The position numbers and the translations under genes were made by a program. A stretch of DNA of 28,341 nucleotides from a virus: IMG/VR virus record IMGVR_UViG_3300030012_001857, positions 1-28,341 of that record, one strand, 5' to 3'. The notes beneath the pieces were generated by a model. It searched no databases, was not told the DNA's origin, and worked only from the letters and a program-made list of their open reading frames with translations. Positions 14,880 to 23,719 of the stretch are shown here, in pieces (the stretch's first letter is position 1; each line of letters starts with the position of its first letter).

Positions 14880-17800
14880 TGAGTATAGGTGACGTAAAAA
14901 GAGCACTATCTGGGGAGAGCACAAATAATCCCAATGCTAATTTATATAGGTATGGGAAGACATCAGCTAGTGACCTACAAATTCAAGAAATAGATGGTAT
15001 ATTTAATAAAATACATCAGAATATAAATCTTGATGCAAGGGAGCTACAGTTACTACCAGATGAGTACGCTAAAGACCTTATACTACGTTACAGACAAAAC
15101 AAAGGTTCTTACCTTGGTGATGATCGTGCAAAGATTTTAACACCGGCTTTTGAGGGTATTGCTAGAAGACACGCTCTTAGAAAGGTCCAGAAAACTGACG
15201 AAGTAAAACAAATTGCTGGCATAAAAAATGATTTAGGTAAATACTTACAAGATGTATATGAGTTTACAGACCCAATATCGTCTGACCCAGCATTTGACCA
15301 AGTAGAGGCTGGTAAGTATAAAAAGGCTAATGCAGAAAACTTATTAGAAAATGTACCACTTTTAAAAACAAGATTTCCGGAAGAACGAGTAGACCAAGTT
15401 GTAAAGAAGTTTACTGACATAGAAAGTGATAAATATGGTCTAGCCAATGGAGATGATGCCTTTGGTTATTTACTTACTGACGGTGGCACAAATTTTGAAA
15501 TGGATGTTGTAGATGCTATTCTTTCTAGGCACCCAGAAGATTCACATTTAAATAACTTTGCTTGGTTATCTGGTATACACGGATTTAATTATTTATCGGA
15601 TATAACTACAACTATAGAGCGTTTAGACCAAGAGGGTGAAGAATATTTACTTTCTGCTCAAGGTGTAAAAGATGTAAATAAGATAGTACGTTTTATAGAC
15701 TTTTATCAGTCCGAAAAATCATTTGGCTATCAACTAACTGAGTCTATTATTGATTTAGCTCAGATGTTTATTACTAGAGCATCAACTAAAAAATTTGATA
15801 AAGCACTAGCTGAACGAGTTAGTGGCTATATGCAAAATTCTGTAACAAAAGCTCTCGGTAAAAAATTTAGAGATAAGCTAGCAAAGGTAAATCCACTACT
15901 TAAAAAAACTGTTAAAACTGCCGCTGAAGAGGCAAAGCTAGCTTTACATCCACTTGGTTATGGTACGGATACTTTAGAAAGAACAATGCAATACAAAGCG
16001 TTTGATCGTGAGTTTGTTGCATTAGAAGTAGAAGATGGCCAGTTCTTAGGTATGAATTTTCTAGAACCTAGAGAAACAATGACCGCATTTTATAGTGCGT
16101 TTGGAAATCAATATGTTGAAAATATATCAGAAAGATTAGGTGGGGCATTTAATCGGATTGGTGGAGCACTAAGTGAAAATGAAGTTACTGGTCAATTTTT
16201 AAATACTGCATTATTTAAAGCATTTAAAAATGTCAACCCACAAATAACAGACAACGCTCTCACTGAATTTATTAAACTATCAAAGTTTCAAGGTATAATA
16301 CCAGAGATGTTAGAGGAAAGAGCAACAAGCGTTATGCAAGGAGCTCTTGGACTTGACCAACCCGGACAAGATTATGACCCTTTATTTTTTATGACAAATG
16401 AAGAGGGTGAGCAAGAATTTAAATTTAAAGATATTGTAATACCATCTGCTGAAGAATTTGGTGTTGAGTTCTTTACAATACTAGCTGGTGTAGGATTATC
16501 TAGAGGTGCTGAGGCTTTATCGCCAGATGGCATAGGACCTATAGTATATAAAAAACCAGACGTTGTAGTCAAAGGTTCAGACCCAAGCGTAAGAGAGTTT
16601 GTATCAGCTTGGAAAGATAGAAATCTAAATGTCATAGACACTGTTATGGCAGTTGCAAATGAAAGACTTGAGAGAAGTGGTAAGAAACCACTAAAGTATA
16701 GAAACTCTAGTAAAGTAGATAGTAGGTATTTACAGAAAGCTAAAGAACAAGGTGCAGATGTATTAGTACCAGAACTAAAAGAATTTATATCTAACCCAGA
16801 TAACGCTGAATTAATTGATTATGCAGTAAACTGGTACGGTAGTAATTACAATCAAGCAATTGTAAACCTACAACAAAATTATTTCCCAGAGTTAGAAAAC
16901 CCAGACCAAAGGTCACTGTTTGATGCAATAGTTGCATTTACTAGCCTTAGAAGTGCTCCAGAGAAAAATATGCGTAATGCTATAAATGAGTATATGAGGG
17001 TTGGTGGTGCTGATTTTGACCAAAAGGTAACGAATCAGATTACTAAAAACATTGGCATTTTTCAAAAGATTGCAGAGCACAAAGGTGGATATGCTGGAGC
17101 TATGGATTTTCTAGGTCAACAAATGACTGGTCAAGATTTACGTGATGAGCTTTTTAAAATGGGTTTATATACAAATACTATAAAAGGTAAAACTGGTAAA
17201 GACGGCAAAACAAAGATATCCGGTCAATTACCTAATAGTATAAAATTAAACGATATGACATATGCAGCAGAAATATTTGGGCCCAAGATAGGAACATTTA
17301 TGTTAAATCTATCTGGAATAGATAATGTAGCTACTATTGACTTATGGATGGTAAGACAAATAAGTACTGCTTTAGGTGACCCTTTTACAGAAACAACTTT
17401 AAAACAAGCCAACTTTAAACTCAGAAGAGCTATAGAAAAAGGTGCAAAAGAAAAGATAGGTGAGACTAAAAGAGGTAAAGATATTTATGAGTATTCACCG
17501 GGGTGGACTGGTTCTGACTGGAGCGATGGTCTGGAAAGTCAAATTGTTGACAAAGCAGATAGAACTAGAGATAGAATAGTTTTATATAGAGAGGTAGTAA
17601 ACGAAATACAGAGTCAGTTAAATGCTGATTTAGGCACTGATTTTAGTGTTAACCAAGTACAAGCTATGTTATGGTATATGGAAAAAGCCATATTTACTAG
17701 AGCTGGTACCGCTGGTAGTGAGGTAGAATTAGCAGACTATTTGTCGGTTAGCGAAAGTTTTGTAAATTCTGGAGAGGTATTTAATGAAAACACACAGAGA

Positions 17801-20800
17801 CGTATACGATCAGATAAGCAACTTGGGGCAGAACAACGAGCTGAACAAGAGGACCTTAGAAAGTCTGAAGATGATAGCAAAGACGGAGTTCAGAAAAAAG
17901 GAGCCAGTGCTAGGCAGACGGATAGTGAAGACGAACTATCAAGACAGTCAGATAGAAATGTTGGCACAAGCAGTCAAAAAGGAGTATCCAAAAAGCAACC
18001 TAGCCTCCTTAAGAAATCAGTTCCGCAAGTTAGTCGGTTAGCACCGGAAGAATCTGAATTATTTTATAACGCACTAGTAAAGCATCAATCCGAAGATGTC
18101 TTTGGTGCGGCAGTAGAACCACACTCACCAGAATACTGGGCCGGTCCAACCGTAGACAATGAGGACCCAAGTATAACTTATGAGCCAGTAATATTTATGG
18201 ACAACACTAGGACTGCTGGTGTTGCATTAGTAAAGGTAACTAAAGACGGTGAATCTAAGATAGATATACAAGGTGTCTTTAGGAGTGACCAATCTCCTCT
18301 TATTGGTGACGAGTTAATGAGAAAAGCCTTGCGGCAAGCAATAGATATTGTTGGTCCAGATGGTAAGATTACACTAGATGCATTTGCTCCATATCTACCA
18401 AAATGGTATGAGTCATATGGATTTGTAGAAACTGGTAGAGCTGACTGGGATGATAACCTCGCACCTCAAGAGTGGCCATTTCAAAAGTATATGCAAGACT
18501 TTCCAGATATACCAGATGGTAAGCCTCAGATTGTATTTATGGAATGGAATCCATCAAAAGCTGGACCATTATTTAAAAACAAATTAGGACTTCTACAAGA
18601 AACTGTAGTAGACGAACAAACCCCATTAGGGTATATCACTCAGAAGATAAATGATAATTTAACAAGAATTAAAGATGTAGATACTGCAACAGAGAAACAA
18701 AGAGGAGCACCTTTACAAGATAACGAAAGAGTATATAGTCAATCTAGGAGAGCTCCAAACATTGCTATCAATAAAATAGAAAAGGTAATGGACCTTTTAG
18801 AAAATAAAGAGGGTACTGGACTTTTTGATCGTATGTGGAAAGACGGTATTACCCCAGATGATTTATCTGTTTATCTACACGCACTACATACTAGAGAATA
18901 CATTGCTCACGTAAAGAAAACTGCCGGTGGTGATAAAAAACGCAAGGATGCTGGTCTTAATAAACGTGGGGAGTTGATGACCCCAGAGAGAGCTGACGAG
19001 ATTATAGAGCAGTTCAAGGGCACTAAGATGGAAGACTATGCTAAGGAGTTTGATAAAACTATTATAAAAAGAAATGTCAATGTAAGAGAGCAAGGTGGTT
19101 TACTAGATAAAGATACTGCTCAAAGATTTAGAGGGATTGACCCTAATTCTGGTGATGCGAAAAAACAGAAAAAAAATAAAAAGAAAACAATATTTAAAAA
19201 TTATGTACCATTTGAAGTTGAGTTTGAAGATGATGGACAAGTAGGTGGTATACATCAGTATAGCGATGGGACCAGAGGCATCAGTCTATCTGGACCAGAA
19301 AGTAGAGCTATAAAAGGCTCTCAAGATATTTTACAGAGGAAAGACCCGGTGCTTACTGCAATACAGAACCTAAGTCTTGGTATAATGAGAGCAGAACAAA
19401 ATCAAGTCAATCTAAAACTATTAAATCAAATGCGTGCATCTGATATAAAGGTGAAAAATCAAGATGGTGAACTGGTTGACTTATTCGATATTCAAGAAGC
19501 GGTTGTTGATAGCGATGCTAATATATATAATGCTGAGGGTATGCCAATAGGTGTCAGAACTGCTAGTTTAGCTGATAATCAAATATTAATAAAAGAGAAC
19601 GGTGTAGAGTATGTAGTTACTATAAATGACAAAGCATTAGCAGAGTCATTTAGAGCTAAGGAATCTTTCTCCAGAGATAATGTATTTGTAAATGTATTAA
19701 ATACAGTAAACAATTTTCGCAAAGTATATATGACTGCTTACTCTCCTACGTGGTGGGTAGGAAACTTCCAAGCGGATTTACAAAATGCTTTGGTAAATGC
19801 TGGTGTTGAGAATGGTGCATCAATAGCAGTTGATGTAGCAGCTAATTCACTGTCATCTATGAAGTCCATATACAAAGCACAGACCGATCCAAATTATACT
19901 GATGATTTTGTCGAGGCTTATGAAGAGATGAAAGCATACGGTGGTAAAGTTAGTTTTTTTAATCCTAAAGATTTACAAGACAGATTTGGTGATATAGATA
20001 AAAAGCTAGTTAAGATGGCCGCTGGTAAAAGTAAAAGCAGTATGCCTCGACAGATTGTTGATTATGTAAATGTGTTAAATCAAAGTGCTGAAAACGCTAT
20101 GAGGTTAGCAACATATAAAGCTTTTAGAGATGCTGGTATTAGTCCCGAGCAAGCAGCCTTAGCAGCTAGGGATATAACAATTGATTTTAATAAGTCCGGA
20201 CAACTTAGTAGAGGAATAGAGGCAGCCTATATGTTTAGTAAGGTGGGTATCAATTCTATATACAGATTTGGACAAGCAATAAAAAATAATCCAAAAGGGT
20301 CAGCAGCAGCCTCAACTGGCTTATTTGGTTTAGGTATGGGCCTAGCTGCAATGGCAAAAGCTTATGACGAAGAAGAATGGGAAAAGTTAAGTGATTTTGA
20401 AAAGTACCACTATTGGCATATACCAAATATTTTTGCAATGCTGGACACTGCTGAAGATGGTAAAGCAACCATAAATCCACAACCAGATAATCCTATGGGT
20501 TTTATTCCTATAAAAATGCCTTATGGTTGGGGAATGGTTTCTGGTATGGGTGTACTTCTACAAGAGTACAATGACCGAAAATCTAAGTTGCAAGACGATG
20601 AAACATTAGAAGACTTTTGGGGTCCTAAATTGCTTACCCTTGTATCGAATCATTTTTCACCAGCATCTAGCTTTTTACCAACTGGATTTGATATGATTTA
20701 TGAAATGAGTCAAAATAGAGATGGTATTGGTAGGAATATAAAGCCACATAAGTTTGATTTAGATGCTAGTGATTTTGAAACATACTATCCTAATGTTGCA

Positions 20801-21442
20801 CCATATGCAAAAGATTTTGCATTCTTATTAAGTAATTTTCCAATTGGTAGTTTACAACCTACTGGAGAGGTAGACCCTAAAACTGGTAGAGTAAAATATA
20901 AAAATCATAGTGGATTAGATATATCACCGGATGAGCTAGATTATTTATTTGGTCAGTTTTTCGGTGGACTATATAATTCTATGGAGGGCACTGTAAAGCT
21001 ATTAACACCTAATAATTACACTGAGGGTTGGAATAAAATTACAAATGACTACGAGGGTCTGGACCCAAAAAAGAATCCTTTTCTTAAAAAGATATGGACA
21101 TACAAGCCAACTGTTAATGTACAAGATTTAAGATTAAAGCGTGGATTGTATGACAGTAAGAGAAGAAACTTAAATCAATTTGAATTAGAACATATAGAGG
21201 CTGCACTGGACCATTTATTTTCTAACGGCAAGTTAAGTCTACAAGACCATAACAAATATTGGAGAGAAATATTTAGAAATCAAGCCGATCTTACTACAGT
21301 TGTTCCATCAATTAGAGAAGATATTGAAAAATATTATCTAGGAGTAGAAAAGGCAACTGGTAGAAAAGTTCAAGTAAAATTGGATGAGGCCGTAAATAAA
21401 GTCAAAGAAGAAAAAGATATACGTAAATCAATAGAGCGTTGA
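14879..21442 (+). CDS. Giant internal virion protein (2187 residues, large polyvalent protein)
   Basis: This is the largest gene in the window and the third ejection-type protein, starting within the stop of its neighbour (TAATG). Residues 1-600 are mostly helical. Residues about 640-945 contain WYGSNYNQAI, GPKIGTFMLNLSG and TIDLWMVRQIS, then VQAMLWYMEKA; this recalls helix-hairpin-helix glycosylase-like modules in other large phage proteins. Residues 965-1050 are a charged linker. Residues about 1055-1210 look like a GNAT acetyltransferase fold (LPKWYESYGFVETGR). The C-terminal part, from about 1600, has NNFRKVYMTAYSPTWWVGNF and DITIDFNKSGQ, typical of the LPD38-like domain, and a hydrophobic stretch near 1811-1830. 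It is probably packaged and delivered with the DNA. Domain names are by eye. Confidence 0.8.
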   Translation: MSIGDVKRALSGESTNNPNANLYRYGKTSASDLQIQEIDGIFNKIHQNINLDARELQLLPDEYAKDLILRYRQNKGSYLGDDRAKILTPAFEGIARRHALRKVQKTDEVKQIAGIKNDLGKYLQDVYEFTDPISSDPAFDQVEAGKYKKANAENLLENVPLLKTRFPEERVDQVVKKFTDIESDKYGLANGDDAFGYLLTDGGTNFEMDVVDAILSRHPEDSHLNNFAWLSGIHGFNYLSDITTTIERLDQEGEEYLLSAQGVKDVNKIVRFIDFYQSEKSFGYQLTESIIDLAQMFITRASTKKFDKALAERVSGYMQNSVTKALGKKFRDKLAKVNPLLKKTVKTAAEEAKLALHPLGYGTDTLERTMQYKAFDREFVALEVEDGQFLGMNFLEPRETMTAFYSAFGNQYVENISERLGGAFNRIGGALSENEVTGQFLNTALFKAFKNVNPQITDNALTEFIKLSKFQGIIPEMLEERATSVMQGALGLDQPGQDYDPLFFMTNEEGEQEFKFKDIVIPSAEEFGVEFFTILAGVGLSRGAEALSPDGIGPIVYKKPDVVVKGSDPSVREFVSAWKDRNLNVIDTVMAVANERLERSGKKPLKYRNSSKVDSRYLQKAKEQGADVLVPELKEFISNPDNAELIDYAVNWYGSNYNQAIVNLQQNYFPELENPDQRSLFDAIVAFTSLRSAPEKNMRNAINEYMRVGGADFDQKVTNQITKNIGIFQKIAEHKGGYAGAMDFLGQQMTGQDLRDELFKMGLYTNTIKGKTGKDGKTKISGQLPNSIKLNDMTYAAEIFGPKIGTFMLNLSGIDNVATIDLWMVRQISTALGDPFTETTLKQANFKLRRAIEKGAKEKIGETKRGKDIYEYSPGWTGSDWSDGLESQIVDKADRTRDRIVLYREVVNEIQSQLNADLGTDFSVNQVQAMLWYMEKAIFTRAGTAGSEVELADYLSVSESFVNSGEVFNENTQRRIRSDKQLGAEQRAEQEDLRKSEDDSKDGVQKKGASARQTDSEDELSRQSDRNVGTSSQKGVSKKQPSLLKKSVPQVSRLAPEESELFYNALVKHQSEDVFGAAVEPHSPEYWAGPTVDNEDPSITYEPVIFMDNTRTAGVALVKVTKDGESKIDIQGVFRSDQSPLIGDELMRKALRQAIDIVGPDGKITLDAFAPYLPKWYESYGFVETGRADWDDNLAPQEWPFQKYMQDFPDIPDGKPQIVFMEWNPSKAGPLFKNKLGLLQETVVDEQTPLGYITQKINDNLTRIKDVDTATEKQRGAPLQDNERVYSQSRRAPNIAINKIEKVMDLLENKEGTGLFDRMWKDGITPDDLSVYLHALHTREYIAHVKKTAGGDKKRKDAGLNKRGELMTPERADEIIEQFKGTKMEDYAKEFDKTIIKRNVNVREQGGLLDKDTAQRFRGIDPNSGDAKKQKKNKKKTIFKNYVPFEVEFEDDGQVGGIHQYSDGTRGISLSGPESRAIKGSQDILQRKDPVLTAIQNLSLGIMRAEQNQVNLKLLNQMRASDIKVKNQDGELVDLFDIQEAVVDSDANIYNAEGMPIGVRTASLADNQILIKENGVEYVVTINDKALAESFRAKESFSRDNVFVNVLNTVNNFRKVYMTAYSPTWWVGNFQADLQNALVNAGVENGASIAVDVAANSLSSMKSIYKAQTDPNYTDDFVEAYEEMKAYGGKVSFFNPKDLQDRFGDIDKKLVKMAAGKSKSSMPRQIVDYVNVLNQSAENAMRLATYKAFRDAGISPEQAALAARDITIDFNKSGQLSRGIEAAYMFSKVGINSIYRFGQAIKNNPKGSAAASTGLFGLGMGLAAMAKAYDEEEWEKLSDFEKYHYWHIPNIFAMLDTAEDGKATINPQPDNPMGFIPIKMPYGWGMVSGMGVLLQEYNDRKSKLQDDETLEDFWGPKLLTLVSNHFSPASSFLPTGFDMIYEMSQNRDGIGRNIKPHKFDLDASDFETYYPNVAPYAKDFAFLLSNFPIGSLQPTGEVDPKTGRVKYKNHSGLDISPDELDYLFGQFFGGLYNSMEGTVKLLTPNNYTEGWNKITNDYEGLDPKKNPFLKKIWTYKPTVNVQDLRLKRGLYDSKRRNLNQFELEHIEAALDHLFSNGKLSLQDHNKYWREIFRNQADLTTVVPSIREDIEKYYLGVEKATGRKVQVKLDEAVNKVKEEKDIRKSIER
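17784..18041 (+). CDS. Candidate overlapping gene inside the giant protein gene
   Basis: An 85-codon frame, shifted by one base from the host gene, begins with ATG after a strong GGAGAGG at 17771-17777 (6 nt spacing). The product is basic and helical (ESLKMIAKTEFRKKEPVLG, IEMLAQAVKKEYPKSNLASL). It lies exactly where the main frame is a disordered linker rich in Ser, Asp, Gln, Lys and Arg, a region free to tolerate a second frame. It could equally be chance, because such linkers often leave long open frames. Confidence 0.3.
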   Translation: MKTHRDVYDQISNLGQNNELNKRTLESLKMIAKTEFRKKEPVLGRRIVKTNYQDSQIEMLAQAVKKEYPKSNLASLRNQFRKLVG

Positions 21443-21467
21443 TGAAAATTGGAAAAAATTATATAAT
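21439..21467 (+). promoter_or_regulatory. Sigma70-type promoter for the tail fibre genes
   Basis: TTGATG (21439-21444) and a perfect TATAAT (21462-21467) are separated by exactly 17 bases. Transcription would start about 7 bases after the -10 box, on or next to the ATG at 21473, giving a leaderless message. No normally spaced ribosome-binding site lies before that ATG, which agrees with this. It overlaps the last codons and stop of the giant protein gene. Confidence 0.55.
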
Positions 21468-21472
21468 AGATT

Positions 21473-22162
21473 ATGGCCCTAACTGGTAAAACTGTAGCAG
21501 ATACTTATAAAGATTTACTAACTGTAAATAGTGTTGGTTTTGATGGACAAGGATTAGAGACAACACGTAAGCAAGTAGTAGATGGTGAGGGTGTAGGAGC
21601 TGCATTATTCTTAGGTAGCGACAACCTAGCATTTGGTGGCCCAATTATTGGCGATGTAAATATACAAGGTGCGTTACAAATTGATGGTTCTACTACACTT
21701 GATTCATTAGTAATTAGAAACAGTCAAGATGAAAACAATACTATTTTAGAACACTATAGAAATAATTCTGGAAGTGTGGACCAAACAAGATTAAAAGGTA
21801 TTGGCCGTGTTTATATGAAAGAACATATTGACGATTCCGATACTTTGACTTTGACATTTACAAATAGTTCATTGTCGGTTAATACTGCAATGAATATAAG
21901 GTCTACACTAACAATAACAGACCCGGGTACTGGCAACACTTTAGAGCTAGACCCAAATAGTAAAGATTTAGGTGGTAGTGGAGATAAAGCAAAAGTCTCT
22001 TTTACAGACACCGAAGTAAAATTAGCCAAAGGTAGCACTGCTCTTTTCACTGCAAAAGAGGATGGTACGGCTAGAATAAAAGAGGTATCAACTTTTCCAA
22101 CATCTGGAACTCAAAGTGGTGACCTCGTTAATGTAAGCGGTGTATTGTACGTCAACGCTTAA
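21473..22162 (+). CDS. Tail fibre-type protein 1
   Basis: A 229-residue protein beginning MALTGKTVADTYKDLLTVN, an N-terminus I associate with marine phage fibre proteins that anchor to the tail. Strand-rich repeats follow (IGDVNIQGALQIDGSTTL, then LDSLVIRNS, about 59-85). The C-terminal half is Ser/Thr/Asn/Gly-rich, ending SGTQSGDLVNVSGVLYVNA, a fibre-like tip motif. ATG at 21473 has no good ribosome-binding site but lies just after a promoter-like sequence. It is the first of three fibre-type genes and may form the proximal part. Confidence 0.7.
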   Translation: MALTGKTVADTYKDLLTVNSVGFDGQGLETTRKQVVDGEGVGAALFLGSDNLAFGGPIIGDVNIQGALQIDGSTTLDSLVIRNSQDENNTILEHYRNNSGSVDQTRLKGIGRVYMKEHIDDSDTLTLTFTNSSLSVNTAMNIRSTLTITDPGTGNTLELDPNSKDLGGSGDKAKVSFTDTEVKLAKGSTALFTAKEDGTARIKEVSTFPTSGTQSGDLVNVSGVLYVNA

Positions 22163-22180
22163 AAATAAAGGACATATGGA

Positions 22181-23377
22181 ATGGCATATAAAAAGGTAGT
22201 ACTCGAGGGCGATGCAACTGTCGATATATTTGCTGCTAACTCAATACAGTTAAGTAGTGAGTCTTTTGCTGACAACGATACGTCACTAATGACATCAGCC
22301 GCAATTAACGATAGAATCGCTGCTATCTCGAGCAACACAAGTGGTACCGTAACATCTGTAGGTGGTACTGGTACAGTAAGTGGTTTAAGTCTTTCTGGAA
22401 CTGTAACTAGCTCTGGAAACTTAACATTAGGTGGTACGCTTTCTGTCGCTACTGCAAATATTCAAGACGAGGCAGTAACAGAGGCAAAACTAGATGTGGG
22501 AAATAGTCCATCAGATGGTTATGTACTTTCTTGGAACGATGCAAATAGCTCATTAAAATGGGTACAAGCACAATCTGGAGACATTACTGGTGTTACTGCC
22601 GGTTCTGGTTTATCTGGTGGTGGTGGTTCCGGTGCAGTAACCTTAAATGTAGGGGCCGGTGCATTAATAGATGTGAGTAGTACACAAGTATCTGTAGACT
22701 TATCAGAGCTTACAGATGGTACTGCTGATATTGTTGGCAGTGAAGATGAAATGGTTTACTTAGATAATGGCTCTCAAAAAAGAAAGCTTATTAGCGAAAT
22801 TAAACTAAGTCAATTTAACAATGATGCCGGTTTTGCATCTGGTTCTGGTGACATTACTGCGGTTGTTGCCGGAAATGGATTGACTGGTGGTGCATTAAGT
22901 GGTTCTGCAACATTAAATGTAGTTGGTGGCACTGGTGTAACTGTTGCTGCTGACTCAGTATCTATTGGTCAAAGTGTCGCAACAAATGCTGATGTTGATT
23001 TTGCTACTGTAACTACTACTGGAAATGTAACAGTGGGTGGTGACCTAACAGTAAGTGGTGCAACAATCACTACATCTACTGAAACATTAGAAGTTGCTGA
23101 TAATACAATTATTCTTAACAGTGACCTAACTGGAAGTGCGGTAGATGCCGGATTTGTATTTGAGCGTGGTTCAACTGGTAACAACAGAACAATGTTTTAT
23201 GATGCCTCTGCAGATAGATTTGTAACAACTACAAATTCTAGTGCAGCACTTGGTGGTTCATATCATTCAGATATGACTCAAACAGAAGTAAACAGTAGTT
23301 TTAGTAATTCATCTACAAAAGTACCAGTAGGGCACTTTCAGTGGAACGGTTCTAACTTATATGTTCGCACTTCATAA
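22181..23377 (+). CDS. Tail fibre-type protein 2
   Basis: A 398-residue fibre protein with the N-terminus MAYKKVVLEGDATV, shared in form with fibre 3. Two related blocks, GDITGVTAGSGLSGGGGSG (from about 133) and GDITAVVAGNGLTGGALSG (from about 223), are tandem fibre repeats. Residues about 285-360 carry the pattern GDLTVSGATITTSTETLEV ... FVFERGSTGNNRTMFYD, common in fibres of marine phages. A short tip follows (HFQWNGSNLYVRTS). AAAGGA lies 9 nt before the ATG. It probably forms a trimeric shaft for host recognition; the receptor is unknown. Confidence 0.75.
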   Translation: MAYKKVVLEGDATVDIFAANSIQLSSESFADNDTSLMTSAAINDRIAAISSNTSGTVTSVGGTGTVSGLSLSGTVTSSGNLTLGGTLSVATANIQDEAVTEAKLDVGNSPSDGYVLSWNDANSSLKWVQAQSGDITGVTAGSGLSGGGGSGAVTLNVGAGALIDVSSTQVSVDLSELTDGTADIVGSEDEMVYLDNGSQKRKLISEIKLSQFNNDAGFASGSGDITAVVAGNGLTGGALSGSATLNVVGGTGVTVAADSVSIGQSVATNADVDFATVTTTGNVTVGGDLTVSGATITTSTETLEVADNTIILNSDLTGSAVDAGFVFERGSTGNNRTMFYDASADRFVTTTNSSAALGGSYHSDMTQTEVNSSFSNSSTKVPVGHFQWNGSNLYVRTS

Positions 23378-23379
23378 GA

Positions 23380-23568
23380 GTGGGCAAATTGATCAAAAAA
23401 TCTGGGGGTACTGTTCATAGTGCCCCCAAGGTGCTAGGAGTAAAGGATACAGACTTTATATTAAAGCTTATATACAGAGCTGATTTTAAAGGTACTGAAT
23501 TAGAACAAGCACATACTACACTAACTAAGGTTGCGGATTTACATAAAAGGAATCTAGAAGATGGATAA
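23380..23568 (+). CDS. Small basic protein between fibre genes (62 residues)
   Basis: The GTG at 23380 begins two bases after the fibre 2 stop; a TTG at 23389 is an alternative start with GAGTGGG just upstream. The protein has a basic N-terminus (GKLIKKSGGTVHSAPKVLG) and a helical remainder (DTDFILKLIYRADFKGTELE, then TTLTKVADLHKRN). No family is recognised. Its place between two fibre genes suggests a fibre assembly or accessory role, unproven. Confidence 0.5.
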   Translation: MGKLIKKSGGTVHSAPKVLGVKDTDFILKLIYRADFKGTELEQAHTTLTKVADLHKRNLEDG

Positions 23569-23719
23569 ACCAAAGTTAATAACAATCAAATTTAAACCAG
23601 AAGAAGTTGCTTGGATGAAAGCTGCCTTAGATAATTGTACAATTAAAGGTGTCGATGCGGTAGCATTTACTAACCTATATACTAAAATTGATAAAAAGGC
23701 AGTAGAGATTGGCTTATAA
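23561..23719 (+). CDS. Very small protein between fibre genes (52 residues)
   Basis: ATG at 23561 opens 52 codons ending at 23719. It overlaps the preceding gene by 8 bases and the TTG start of fibre 3 by 11. GGAATCTAGAAG lies upstream. The product, starting MDKPKLITIKFKPEEVAWMK, looks like a compact strand-helix-helix protein with one Cys. The fit into the overlapping chain supports it; no function is recognised. Confidence 0.5.
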   Translation: MDKPKLITIKFKPEEVAWMKAALDNCTIKGVDAVAFTNLYTKIDKKAVEIGL

